Shown piece by piece: positions 45,121 to 56,320 of a stretch of DNA of 64,000 nt (the first letter of the stretch is position 1; the number at the start of each line of letters is the position of its first letter). The stretch is from Rugalucina vietnamica (Eukaryota; Mollusca; Bivalvia; Lucinida; Lucinidae): the NCBI GenBank assembly GCA_964017185.1, contig OZ024875.1, forward strand, positions 24,995,456 through 25,059,455. The letters run 5' to 3'. The position numbers and the translations under genes were made by a program. The notes beneath the pieces were generated by a model. It was not told the DNA's origin. It was given only the letters and a program-made list of their open reading frames with translations, and did not search any database.

Positions 45121-46690
45121 GCTCACCTCAGCCGAAGGCTCACAGATGAGCTTATAGTATACCCATGCTCCGGCGTCCGTCTGTTCGTCGTCCGTCCGTC
45201 GTCGGCGTCCGTCGGCGTTCACAATTTCAAAGATCTTCTTCTCTGAAACCGCTTGGCCGATCAAGTTAAAATTTTATGTGGAGCCTCCATGGGTAGGAGG
45301 AATGAAAGTTTGTTCACGGGAACTTGATCACATGACCAAGATGGCCGCCACGCCCATATATGGTAAAAACCCTTAAAAATCTTCTTCTCCAGAACCGGGA
45401 CTCCAGCCCATCATAGTTTGCTAAATTGATGATCCTGGGATGACCTTGACCTATTTTACGGCAAGGTCAATTTTGGAAACATAGGCTTTTACATTGGAAA
45501 AAGTGAAAACTATGTATTTCTTGTAAACTATTGCAGCTTGAGTCCTGAAAAGTGGTAGATGCAGACAACTAATGGAGTAGATGAAGGTATATGATTAATA
45601 TAGGTCAAGGTCATCTCTTGATCTTGGCCGATCTGTCGTTCATACACACTTTTCAAATATCTTCTTCTCTGCAACCGCTTGACTGATCAAAGTGAAATTT
45701 TATACGGAACCTCCATGGGTAGGGGAGACGAAAGTTTGTTCGCGAAATTTGGGCCACATGACCAAGATGGCCGCCAAGCCCATATATGGTAAAAACCCTT
45801 AAAAAATCTTCTTCTCCAGAACCGGCAGGCTGACTTCCATGAAACTTGGTATGTAGCATCGGCGACTCCAGCCCATCATAGTTTGCTAAAATGATGACCC
45901 TGGGATGACCTTGACCTATTTTACGGCAAAATCAATTTTGGAAACATAGGCTTTTACATTGGAAAAAGTGAAAACTATGGATTTCTTGTAAACTATTGCA
46001 GCCTGAGTCCTGAAAAGTGGTAGATGCAGACAACTAATGGAGTAGATGAAGATATATGATTAATATAGGTCAAGGTCATCTCTTGACCTTGGCCGATATG
46101 TCGTTCATACACACTTTTCAAAGATCTTCTACTCTGCAACTGCTTGGCCAATCAAAGTGAAATTTTATGTGAAGCCTCCATGGGTAGAGGGAACGAAAAT
46201 TTGTTCGCGAAATTTGGGCCACATAACCAAGATGGCCGCCACGCCCATATATGGTGAAAACCATTAAAAAATCTTCTTCTCCAGAACCGATGGGCGGATT
46301 TCCACGAAACTTGATATGTAGCATCAGGGACTCCAGCCCATCATAGTTTGCTAAAATGATGACCCTGGAATGACCTTGACCTATTTTACGGAAAGGTCAA
46401 TTTTGGAAACATAGGCTTTTACATGGGAAAAGGCGAAAACACTGGATATTTTGGAAACTATTGCAGCCTGATCTGAGACTTGAAAGTTGAATGCAGACAA
46501 CTGATGGAGACAATGAAGGTATGTTATTAATTAAGCTCATTGTCATTTCTTGACCTTGACCCAAAGCCATTGAAATATCGAAAATATAGACTTGTTTTTC
46601 TCGGACGTGAAACTTTGCAGATGCAGCTAATGAAGTCAATAAAGGTATGTAAGTATTCAAGGTCAAGGTCATTGCTTCAGGTGAGCGTTC
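45121..46690. mobile_element. Dispersed TIR repeat, copy 4
   Basis: Opens TAGCTCACCTCAGCCGAAGG and closes CTTCAGGTGAGCG. Internal units start at CTTCTTCTCTGAAACCGCTT-like blocks at about 45233, 45658 and 46126, a period of about 425-468. Each unit contains CAAGATGGCCGCCACGCCCA or a close variant. Long antisense frames within are repeat by-products. Confidence 0.75.
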
Positions 46691-47263
46691 TCAGAACCAA
46701 TGGTCCTCTGGTATTTATTTCTAGTTAACATGGTTAAAGCGCTCACCTTAGTGACAGAATACCTCTTTTATTATGCAAGCACTTCTCTTAAGCTAACAAT
46801 TTTAGTGTTTCCCTTGGCCGTTTGCTTAAGACAGCTAGGCTGCATATCCATCTGAAATTGTGTTCATAGGTTAACACTGAGTCTTATAAATGGAAATGAT
46901 ATATTTTGTAACTAAAAAAATGTATATAGAAGAATGTGAAGATGATAATTTATGTATGTAATCCCGCTGATAACATTGGCCCTACAGATTTCAACAGAAT
47001 TTCAGAGACCAATTCTCAGAGGAACGCTATCAGGACCGTTGGTCATTTTAAATTAAGTTATTCGGGGGGAATAATTGCCCGGTTCCTGGTCATTACTTAC
47101 TTTTCACTAGACATATTATAGTTGGTTTGGTTAGTGTAGCTTAGTAGCCATCTTGTGTCGAAAAGCTTCTCTCTATGAATATTGCTTTAGTAATTTCCCG
47201 TTGCTTTCATTTGTTTTAGATCATTAGGCCAAATTTTGTATCTTGTATGTATTTCATCTACAG
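46691..47263. other. Intron, nothing recognised
   Basis: No exon or repeat family identified. Confidence 0.5.
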
Positions 47264-47380
47264 ACACTGCAGTACAGATGTACCACGCTGGGTCTCGAGC
47301 TCTCTCAGACAGTAAGATAAACTTCAACGAAAAGATCATCGTTAGAGGGTCATCACTACCTCTCCTCACACAAATTCATG
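47264..47380 (+). CDS. FRRS1: FRRS1-like exon: DOMON to b561 linker
   Basis: Acceptor TTTCATCTACAG ends at 47263; donor CATG|GTAAAA begins at 47381. With the leftover A it reads NTAVQMYHAGSRALSDSKIN and further into LLTQIHG. The final His-Gly is completed by the next visible exon: HG followed by ILMYIAW is the hallmark start of the FRRS1 cytochrome b561 domain, where the His is a haem ligand. The H-x-x-x-R spacing before the membrane segment is also typical. Confidence 0.85.
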
Positions 47381-47418
47381 GTAAAATTCAGTTACTTTCA
47401 AAGTTATCGGCTGTGGAG

Positions 47419-48823
47419 TATGGAAGGCAAAAGCCGTCAAAAGTCCCATTTTTAAATGAAATAGACAAAATAGAAATGAACTAATTCATTTTCAAATAAA
47501 ATAAACCGTTATATCACATAAAACAAACGAAAATGACACAAAACAATTACTTATGTGAAACAGACTAATTCATTTTAAAACCAAACAATCAACTTGAAAT
47601 CAAACGAAACAAACGTTTCCGAAACCAAACAATTGATTCTGAAATAAACCTATCCGGTAATAAAAAAGGTGTAGGCCAAACGAAATACCGAAAAATGGAC
47701 CCGAGTCAGTTCGGCCCAAAACGACTTACTTGGAAAACGTCAGTCTCATCATGATCGAACATCATCAACATCATCATCATTATCATCGATCATCATCATC
47801 ATCATCATCGATCATCATCATCATCGATCATCACCATGACGATCGATAGTCATCATCATGATATATGACCAACATGATGATAGTCATCATCATGATCGAT
47901 GACCAACATGATCGATCATCATCATCATCATCATGAACGATCATCATCATGATCGATCATCATCGTGATCGATCATTGTCATCGATCATGGTTATCATCA
48001 TGATGATCGATCATGATGATGACTATCATGATCGATCATCATCATGATGATCGATCATCATCATCATGATCGATAAACATGATCGATCAGCATTATCATC
48101 ATCGATCATCACCATGACGATCGATCATCATCATCATGATCGATCATCAACATGATCGATCATCATCATGATTGATCATCATGATCGATCATAATCATCA
48201 TTGATCATTGCTAATGATCGATGATGACGATCGATCATGATGATTATCGATGATGATGATGATGATGATGATCGAACATGATGATGATGATCGATCATGA
48301 TGATGATTATGATGATGATGATGTTCGATCATGATGAGACTTTGACGCTTTCCAAGTAAGTCGTTATGGGCCAAACTGACTCGGGTCCATTTTATTAATA
48401 TTCGATTTTTCGGTATTTCGTTTGACCTGCACCTTTTTTATTACCGGATAGGTTTATTTCAGAATCAATTGTTTGGTTTCGGAAACGTTTGTTTCGTTTG
48501 ATTTCAAGTTGTCCCATTTGGCGAAGTTGATTGTTTGGTTTTAAAATGAATTGGTCTGTTTCACATAAGTAATTGTTTTGTGTCATTTTCGTTTGTTTTA
48601 TGTGATATAACGGTTTATTTTATTTGAAAATAAATAAGTTCATTTCTACTTTGTCTTCTTATTTTGAAATGAATTGGTCCGTTTCACATTAGGAATTGTT
48701 TTGTGTCATTTTCGCTCGTTTTATGTTATATTACGGTTTGTTTTATTTGAAAATGAATTAGTTCATTTCTACTTTGCCTGTTTCATTTAAAAATGGGACT
48801 TTTGACGGCTTTTGTCTTCCATA
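47419..48823. mobile_element. 1.4 kb foldback element with a GATC/ATC satellite loop
   Basis: The ends TATGGAAGGCAAAAGCCGTC and, inverted, TATGGAAGACAAAAGCCGTC start arms of about 330 bases (left 47419-47757, right 48332-48823). The right arm has an extra duplicated piece of about 110 bases at about 48645-48770. The loop, 47757-48340, is almost wholly CATCAT, GATCGAT and ATGATG motifs, itself nearly palindromic. No ORF. Lies in the intron before the b561 exon. Confidence 0.8.
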
Positions 48824-48867
48824 GTGGTGCGATACTGTACTAAGAGGAACTAGAGGCTTAGGGCCGT

Positions 48868-49328
48868 TCACACTAGATTACTTTCATCCGTATTAAACGC
48901 GTTCACACCAGACAACTTTTTACTCCGGATCAGCTGATCCCGGATCAGCTGATCTGGATCAGATTTGCATTCACACTAGATCGGGGCGCCCGCATAGCTC
49001 AGTCGGTAGAGCGTTTGGCTTCTGACTAGCTATGACCTCTGCCGTGCAGGTTCGAATCCCACTGGCGACGCCAGTAAAAACTATCAATTATTGAAATAAA
49101 CTATCAATGGTTCCTGCATCGGTATGTACCAATGGTTTGACTGTCACCTTCCGGGCGCGGTGGTTTCACAGGGTATTTCCCGACCGAACGTCGACAACTG
49201 CCCTGGCTTTCAGTCCGCGTCTAAGACTGAAGCAGAATTGCTTAGCTAAGTAGAAATGCCTAGCTTGACGTCTATCTCCAGTAAGTAATAGTAAGATCCG
49301 GATTTAATTTGCGTTCACACTAGACCAA
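48868..49328. mobile_element. Inverted GTTCACACTAGA repeats split by a SINE
   Basis: CGTTCACACTAGATTAC and CGTTCACACCAGACAAC on the left, and GCGTTCACACTAGACC at the right, bound the block. Palindromic CGGATCAGCTGATC units lie at 48934-48966. A tRNA-derived SINE head lies inside. Confidence 0.5.
48988..49073 (+). repeat. tRNA-like SINE head with A and B boxes
   Basis: TAGCTCAGTCGGTAGAGC is a perfect A-box/D-arm and GGTTCGAATCCCAC a good B box. The D-arm folds, but the acceptor and anticodon stems do not pair properly, so this is a tRNA-derived SINE or tRNA pseudogene. The following ~220 bases are probably its body. Confidence 0.6.
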
Positions 49329-49516
49329 AAATTAATTCACAGTTAGTAATTAAGAGACACAATAATTTCGCTAATTGGTTGTATGGAAGATTTTAGACGT
49401 TCATTTTTTTGCAAATCAGAATATGAATGCTTAGTATTGTGTAAAGGAAGTTTCTGTTATGTAAACCAAAATGAAAATTTGGGTCCCTATTTCATTAGCA
49501 TTTTTGTTACAAAATA

Positions 49517-50150
49517 CGAGGTACAGTCGGAAAGTTCCCGGACTGTTCTTGGTGGATTACTTGTTTTTAAAGAAGAAAGTCATAACTTTGCACACTAGGG
49601 GGAAAAACATTTTTCTACACAATAACATATACTTTTATGGGCATCTTGATCAAACCACCAAAATATTAAGACTCAAAGCATGGCCACTAATAACGTACGG
49701 AACACTTTGACGTTAACAACGTTCATACATGAGCTATGCGTCAAACTCAGTTTTCAGACAAGGAAAAATCGCAAAGATCCATTGGGACTAAATCAGGGTT
49801 GTATGGCGCCTGTCGTAGTCTGTCGTATCCTATGAAATCAGTAGTCGTCAATGTATCTTCCGATCGATGAGCGGGTAGTGTTGTCTTGGTAAAAATTGAT
49901 TTTCAATGTCAAACCCCGATCGTTTTTACCTCTGCGAATAAGACTGCGATCGTCATAATATCCGCGCGTCCTTGCGTCCAGTCGAACACAAGACTCATCA
50001 ACGTTTTCCATGTACTATCCACATGCTTCACAAATCTCTAAGTGTTTGTAGGGGGTCTTTCCTGCTCTTATACGATGCTTGATTACCGCGCGCTGCTCCG
50101 TGCGTTCGCACAACGTCGGCGTTTTTTTGCTCGAAAATTTGTCCATGTTT
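49517..50150 (-). pseudogene. Mariner-like transposase relic, internally deleted
   Basis: TACGAGGTACAGTCGGAAAG at 49514-49533 resembles mariner-type termini. On the minus strand a start at about 50150 gives MDKFSSKKTP and then TEQRAVIKHRIRAGK, like the N-terminal helix-turn-helix of mariner transposases. After stops, FYQDNTTRS (first or second Asp region) and APYNPDLVPMDLCDFSL follow; the latter is the APYSPDLAP-CD block next to the last catalytic Asp. The region between is much shorter than in an intact enzyme, and several stops are present. Dead. Confidence 0.65.
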
Positions 50151-50303
50151 GTCTCAGAAAAATTGTAATTTTATGTTACCAAGCTGATTCTTTGTACTTG
50201 AATGAAAATACTGTTAATATGGCATAATGCAAAAATTCACGCCGTTGTGGCGCCGTTTTATATCGGAATTGACAACGTTTCAAAACTTAAAGAAAATCTG
50301 AAT

Positions 50304-50352
<49 letters not shown>

Positions 50353-51610
50353 TTTTTTTTTTTTTTTTTTTCAAATTGCTCCGTACCCTTGTATGTTTTT
50401 CGACATTTTTTAAACAGTTCTTGCCTATGACCATGCCATCGTTTTGCAACTCATGAGTCCTAAAAAGTGCCACAAAAAGTTTGAAAATGGCTTCACTAAT
50501 AATATAATCATTTTGAAAAGGCATTTTGCATGTGCAAGGGAGGTAATCCAAACGCCTTAAAACTGAAAATCAAGCAAATCTGTGGAATAATTTTACGAGT
50601 ATGGCGCTCAGCTATGCATACAAAACAATTTTGTTTTGGTTTTGTGCATTTTAGATGAAAAATAATCAATTTAGTTTTGTTTTTCGGGAAAATAGTTACT
50701 TCCCTTGCTGGCAATTCTACAATGGAAAAAGCCCTATTCAAAAACATTTTCTTGCATAAGATTTATATTTGTTAACCGATTTTCGAAATTTTTGTGACAC
50801 ATTTTAAGACTTTTGGAATGCAAAATGGTAGCATGCTCATATTTTTCTTGAGGTCTTTCAGGAAAGTGAGATTTCGAAAAATGCAGTTTCTGAAAGATGG
50901 TGTTAAGACAGTAGGGTCAAAATCTGCCGGTGTCCCTGTTCTGGAATTATAGTGTACAGCTCGACCTTGACGTTTGAAATTTAGGTTCAATTATTGAGCA
51001 GATCATTTGCTGATTCATTTGGACTGTTTCTTACAAGATCTGTTAACGGCTCATCTAAGTTCCTCGGAAAACCTTGAACGTTGCTAAATATCTATAAAGT
51101 TTGACATTGGCGTGCAAATGCATTTGATTGAAAACGGAAAAATAGGCATGTTGCATTAAGTGGCATCGATCTTGGGACAATTGAATGAAAACCCGAAATG
51201 GCATACATTATACTGCTATTGTTAAACAATATGAGCTGTTCATAAAATATAAATAAATAACCATAAAGCAAAGCTTCAAGTTTCTCGTTCCTCTCGGTAA
51301 TTAAACTATATACATGCATGTCATTGTTAATAAGATTTTTTCCTAAACATTATTACCTGATTAATGTTTTACTCAACAGACTCCGATTTCTGTTGTTATT
51401 TTCTTAGTATGAGATACCTTGCTCAAATTAAATGATTTCTTAATTTATGATAATTTTATCATCTCAAAATAGAATCATTTCTTATTCAGTTTTCCCCTTT
51501 TAATTCAAAAGAATTATGATGGCCAAAGCACTTTATATCAATGTCTCTCTATATTAAAACAATTTATCGTATGATCTCGTACCAAAACGTTGGCGTGATG
51601 CTATTCACAG
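50151..51610. other. Intron with poly(T)
   Basis: No exon recognised until 51611. A T-run interrupted once by G covers about 50309-50371; frames across it are artefacts. Confidence 0.55.
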
Positions 51611-51726
51611 GTATACTGATGTATATAGCCTGGGTATTCTTTGTCGGGCTCACAACGGTAATTACCAGATACTACAAAACTGACTGTGGTGCTAGGAAAA
51701 TGATTGGTAATAAAGTCTGGCTACAG
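51611..51726 (+). CDS. FRRS1: FRRS1-like exon: first transmembrane segment of cytochrome b561 domain
   Basis: Acceptor GCTATTCACAG ends at 51610; donor CTACAG|GTATGT begins at 51727. Completing the Gly codon it reads ILMYIAWVFFVGLTTVITRY, a membrane helix, then KMIGNKVWLQ before the donor. In FRRS1 and b561 proteins this helix follows the haem-ligating His-Gly and ends in K-x-W-F/L-x before the next helix. The remaining helices are not in the window; the gene is interrupted here by a minisatellite and the gypsy element and should resume beyond 64000. Confidence 0.85.
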
Positions 51727-54009
51727 GTATGTAGGAATAGTGTTCATTGGAACAGAGTCTAACTATACATGTACGTTAAAATAGTGTTCGTTGGTGTTCA
51801 TTGGAACAAAGTCTGGCTATATTACTTTATGCAGCTTTCACACTTACCACGATTCGACCACGATTGGTATCGTGGTCTTCATCGTGGACCAATCGGGACT
51901 ATCGTAACCAATCTTATCAGATCGCATCACATCTTGACATCAATCATGATAATCGGGTTAATCGTGGAAAAATGTTTGGCTGCCAAAAGTTTTGCCACGA
52001 TTACCACGATTGGCGGGACTATCCTGACCATCGCATCGGATCGTATGACATCGTAACAAATCGCAACAAATCGTATCTCATCTCGTTCCTAAATCGCGGT
52101 GATCGGGATCGACCAAAACACCGCGATCTGTTGAGATGAGTTGCGATCTCCTACGAATTGTTACGGTCTGTTACGATTCGAGAAAAATGCCTGGCCCGAT
52201 TAACTACGAGGCGATGCGAACGACTCCCGATAGGATACGATCTGATACGAGTAAATGCGATCCGACACGACAAGCCACGCTTTTGCCACGGATGCTTACG
52301 ATCTGTTACGAATTATCAAGATATTAAATACATCGGGCAAGATAACTTTTATTCTTTGATCAACAACAGAGAAGTAAATATCAATATGGTCCTTTTCAGA
52401 ATTACTTCGAAACCTGAAGGATGCCAGGAAATGGCAGCAGAGACAGGGATGGAAAGTGGAAGGATAAGGCATTAATAATGCAAATGTCGCATTCTCGTCA
52501 TTCTCTGCTCCTCCATCAATGTTGTTTCGTCTTCAGAGATTAAAAACGTGATGAAGTATATGTTTGCTTTCGAAGTATTTGCCAATCGCGGTCTCATCGT
52601 GACACAATCGTGGCCACAATCACCAAAAATCAAACCAACAATCGTATACTATCGCAACATATCGTATCAGTTCTTGAGACTCGTACCAGAACGCATCTTA
52701 GCGTATCAGTTCGTATAAAATCGCGGTCAAGTATCGTGATAATCGTGTCAGATCGCATTAGAATCGGGGTTTAATCGTAATAATCTTATCGGATCGCAAC
52801 TAATCGTATCTATCCGGGACCAATATCGTGTCACCAGATTTTGACCGATCGCCACCCTATCGTATCAGATCGCAACAGATCGTATCAAAACGCAACGACT
52901 CGTATCAGAAACGTCAAAATTTTTGCAAAATCTCCCGATTAGCTGCGATTTGTCAATCGTGGCATTCGTAACAGATCGTGCTCTAGTGTGAAAGCCGCAT
53001 TAGGGATAGTGTTCATTAATAAAGTCTGTCTACAGGTACGTAGTAATAGTGTTCATTGGAACAAAGCCTGACTACAGGTACGTAGGAATAGTGTTCATTG
53101 GAACAAAGTCTGGCTATATTACTTAAGGAATAGTGTTCATTAATAAAGTCTGTCTACAGGTACGTAGTAATAGTGTTCATTGGAACAAAGCCTGACTACA
53201 GGTACGTAGAAATAGTGTTCATTGGAACAAAGTCTGGCTATATTACTTTAGGAATAGTGTTCTTTGACAAAGTCTGGCTACAGGTACGTAGCAATAGTTT
53301 TCATTGGAACAAAGTCTGGCTATATTACTTAAGGAATAGTGTTCATTAATAAAGTCTGGCTACAGATACGTAGGAATAGTGTTCATTGGAACAAAGTCTG
53401 GCTACAGGTACGTAGGAATAGTGTTCATTGGAACAAAGTCTGGCTATATTACTTTAGGAATAGTGTTCATTAATAAAGTCTGGCTACAGGTACGTAGCAA
53501 TAGTGTTCATTGGAACAAAGTCTGACTACAGGTACGTAGGAATAGTGTTCATTGGAACAAAGTCTGGCTATATTACTTTATGAATAGTGTTCATTAATGA
53601 AGTCTGGCTACAGGTACGCAGGAATAGATTTCATTGTAACAAAGTCTGACTACAGGTACGTAGGAATAGTGTTCATTGGAACAAAGTCTGGCTATATTAC
53701 TTTAGGAATAGTATTCATTGGAACAAAGTCTGGCTACAGGTACGTAGGAATAGTGTTCATTGGAACAAAGTCTGGCTATATTACTTTAGGAATAGTGTTC
53801 ATAAATAAAGTCTGGCTACAGGTACGTAGGAATAGTGTTCATTGGAACAAAGTCTGGCTATATTAATTTAGGAATAGTGTTCATTAATAAAGTCTTGCTA
53901 CAGGTACGTGGCTACAGGTACGTAGGAATAGTGTTCATTGGAACAAAGTCTGGCTATATTACTTTTGGAATAGTGTTCATTGGAACAAAGTCTCGCTACA
54001 GGTGCGTAG
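51700..54009 (+). repeat. Minisatellite built from an exon end plus splice donor
   Basis: Units of about 42 bases alternate between two types. Type a is GAATAGTGTTCATTGGAAC, AAAGTCTGGCTACAG, GTACGTAG. Type b replaces the last part with TATATTACTTTAG. The a-type reproduces the last coding bases of the exon ending at 51726 (AATAAAGTCTGGCTACAG) with its donor. About fifteen further CAG|GTACGT-like copies occur between 53030 and 54005. The array is split by the 51830-52999 insertion. Confidence 0.85.
51830..52999. mobile_element. 1,170-bp TIR element with TTA target duplication (PIF/Harbinger-like)
   Basis: Left end TGCAGCTTTCACACT; right end inverted TGCGGCTTTCACACT (14 of 15 match). TTA lies on both sides (51827-51829 and 53000-53002), and removing the element restores the ACTTTAGG of the minisatellite unit. 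A 3-bp TTA/TAA duplication is typical of PIF/Harbinger. The interior is a degenerate short-period repeat of ATCGTA and ATCGCAACAG-like words. No transposase. Confidence 0.8.
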
Positions 54010-54986
54010 TGTAGCATCCTCGGCGAAATTGTAGATGTCAGGCTATTTGGCTTAATGGTCTGTGGGTGTCTCGAATGCTACACGTTTGTGGGTCCGCCTG
54101 GTGCAGGTTAAGTTTATGCAGGAGTGGAATAAACAACAAGATGATTTCAGATATTAACTTTACCCAGAAACGAATTGTCAGAATAAAGAAACAGTACACA
54201 GAGTTTTGTCAATATAATTTATACCCTATGTAAATTCTCGGCAGCGAGAGAGAGAGAGTTTCACCACAATAATAAGGAATTACGCTAGTGTATACTGGGT
54301 GGTAATTGGAATTGAAGGCTAACCAATGACACGGTTCTATTATAAACAGGTGATGTGGTAGATAGGTTGGTGGACTAACCAAAGTGATCAGGTGTAGTTA
54401 ACCAAGCCAGGAGGTGGGTGGGGTATGCCACCAAGGTTGTCTTGGTGGTGGAATATTACTCTACCTCGCCAAACTGGTTTCTAACAGGTCGGTTAGACAT
54501 AACTCGAGTCCTTGGTGGTTGGTGACTTGGTTATCTTGGTTGTTGGTTGGTTGGTAAGGAGAGCACAGGCTCTATGGGCGCATCTACACGAGAAAACAGC
54601 CCGTTGGTTGTAATCTGCAGCGGTATTTATACCCAGGAGATAATGACGTCACAACCAATGTGACGTGTTAAAAGAACTCTCCAATTTGGAGAATTACGGG
54701 AAAAGGCACGCGCCACGATCATGTGCTCAATAGTCAACAAAATGGCGGACCGGGTTATCGGCGACCAGGAAGTAAAATATTTTAGAGTGTTTCTGGACGT
54801 ATAACGCCGAAACTGATGAATTCTTTCAGGTAAACAAATGTTTTTAAGGACATATGAATTATCGCCACTAAGATTAATAGAGGGTAAATACTATTGAAGG
54901 AATTAAAAGGGTGAAACTCTCGTCTCTTGCTGAAAGTGAAAATGTAAACATGAGCAGACGAACTTGAAAACGGCAAGTGTGCTACA
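54010..54986 (-). repeat. 3' LTR of the gypsy element, 977 bp
   Basis: Read on the minus strand it begins TGTAGCACACTTGCC and ends GAGGATGCTACA, so TGTAGCA and TGCTACA form the short terminal inverted repeats of an LTR. It is preceded directly by a purine-rich tract. It includes a (GA) run at 54246-54258 and GGTTGGTTGG-like sequence. The second LTR cannot be compared because it is outside the window. Confidence 0.8.
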
Positions 54987-55003
54987 ATACCTCCCCACTT
55001 AAG
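54987..55003 (-). other. Polypurine tract
   Basis: On the minus strand CTTAAGTGGGGAGGTAT lies directly before the LTR's TGTAGCA. This is where plus-strand DNA synthesis would be primed. Its presence rules out a solo LTR. Confidence 0.75.
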
Positions 55004-56320
55004 GAATTTGGTCCCACAAATAGGTAGGTATTTTAGTGAAGCTTTAATAAACGGTATGAAGTTATACAGTTATTAATATTTTGAAACACTATATATAATG
55101 CAAAATGTTTAGTTGATCAAGTTCGTCTCAAAACCATAATGATTTACAAAATGAAAGTATTTCTGTGCAACAACTTGTATTACTTAAAGTAAACCTCAAA
55201 GAAATTCTTGGTTGGCAATGTTATGATCCAATTAAACTTTATGAAAGATTATAATTTTCTTTTCAGATATCAGCCAAAGTTACACCTGAAAAGTCAAGGT
55301 AAGTAAATATAGCTGTTTGAATAGTAATAAATCCTTACAGAATCTAGGTAAAAGGTAAAGCCTCAAATCTGGTAATTCAAAACAAAAACTTTGAATTAAA
55401 CTGTGAAATGCATAACATTTTTACAAAAGTCATAATAAGCTTACTTAAGCTTAAAGATGTGCAGTTCCAAAAGCAGGCAATATCAGGAGTACTTTTAAGA
55501 AAAGTAATCACCTCATTCATCATTGATACTTTGATTCAGCTTACGCTAAAATATCTGCACAAACTTAAAATCAGATACAAATGTAACATGTAGGCTAACA
55601 TTTCAAAAATGTCATCGACATTGTCAGCAAACAACATCACATACAAAACAACAATATCAGGCATATCAATACACAATTCTGTCAATTATAGATGAAAATT
55701 GTTTTCAAGCAAATAACACCATCATATCATTACACAAGCAGACTTTATGGTAAGGCATCATAATTTAAGTTCAGTCAGGTATATGCAATTTGACATGCAT
55801 TTACTATCATGACCACAATATCAGGCAATGCTTTCGGACTCTGACAAATTAATTTGCCTATTTCACCTAAGTATACTTCAAGCAAACAATAAAACTTTGA
55901 GCTGCTGAACGATAACGTATTTACAGGTAAAACATCCAATTAGAATGAGGCTGAATCCCGTGAGGATTAGGCAACACCATTGTGAAGTAACACAATCTAA
56001 ATATTTCGGTACTGCATTAGAATCTGAATCTAGCCACAATGGAAGTCACCCATCCCAAGCCTGTGCATCTCCCAAGTAAATTTCTATGTCAAAATTATAA
56101 TAACAATGTCAAGCTTTTTTTTTAGCTAATGTCAAATTATATAACTTCCATAAACAAGTCATGATACTTTTCACGAACTTTCAAGTATTGAAAATTTTAA
56201 CTCATAATACTCAGGTCCTATCCTTTTGAATTTCGAATAACACTTGAACAACATATTAACATGATTCACTTGATCATCAAACTAAACCACCATTGACTAA
56301 TATGAGCTAAATATACGGAG
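55004..56320 (-). other. Long 3' untranslated part of the gypsy element
   Basis: About 1.3 kb without a supported gene between the third ORF's stop and the polypurine tract. Short open frames in it carry no recognisable domain. Confidence 0.6.

Noticed and set aside
45653-46324. Repeated antisense ORFs with the pattern MLHxKFxxx
   Set aside because: They fall in corresponding positions of the internal units of a non-coding repeat family.
48988-49073. Functional tRNA gene
   Set aside because: D-arm and B box are good, but acceptor and anticodon stems do not pair and the spacing is irregular. A SINE head is more likely.
50202-50551. ORFs of poly-Phe and poly-Lys
   Set aside because: Produced by a long T-run; no other coding signal.
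53000-54009. CRISPR-like array of ~42-base repeats
   Set aside because: Units are contiguous and alternate between two types with no unique spacers, in an animal intron. It is a minisatellite derived from an exon junction.
54010-54986. Solo LTR next to an unrelated host KCTD gene
   Set aside because: A polypurine tract lies directly before the LTR on the same strand as gag-pol and the third ORF, which is not expected for a solo LTR. Without the 5' LTR in the window a nested arrangement cannot be fully excluded.
55264-55304. Small + strand exon between TTTTCAG and GTAAGT
   Set aside because: Splice-like borders but no recognisable peptide, and it lies inside the 3' region of the gypsy element on the opposite strand.
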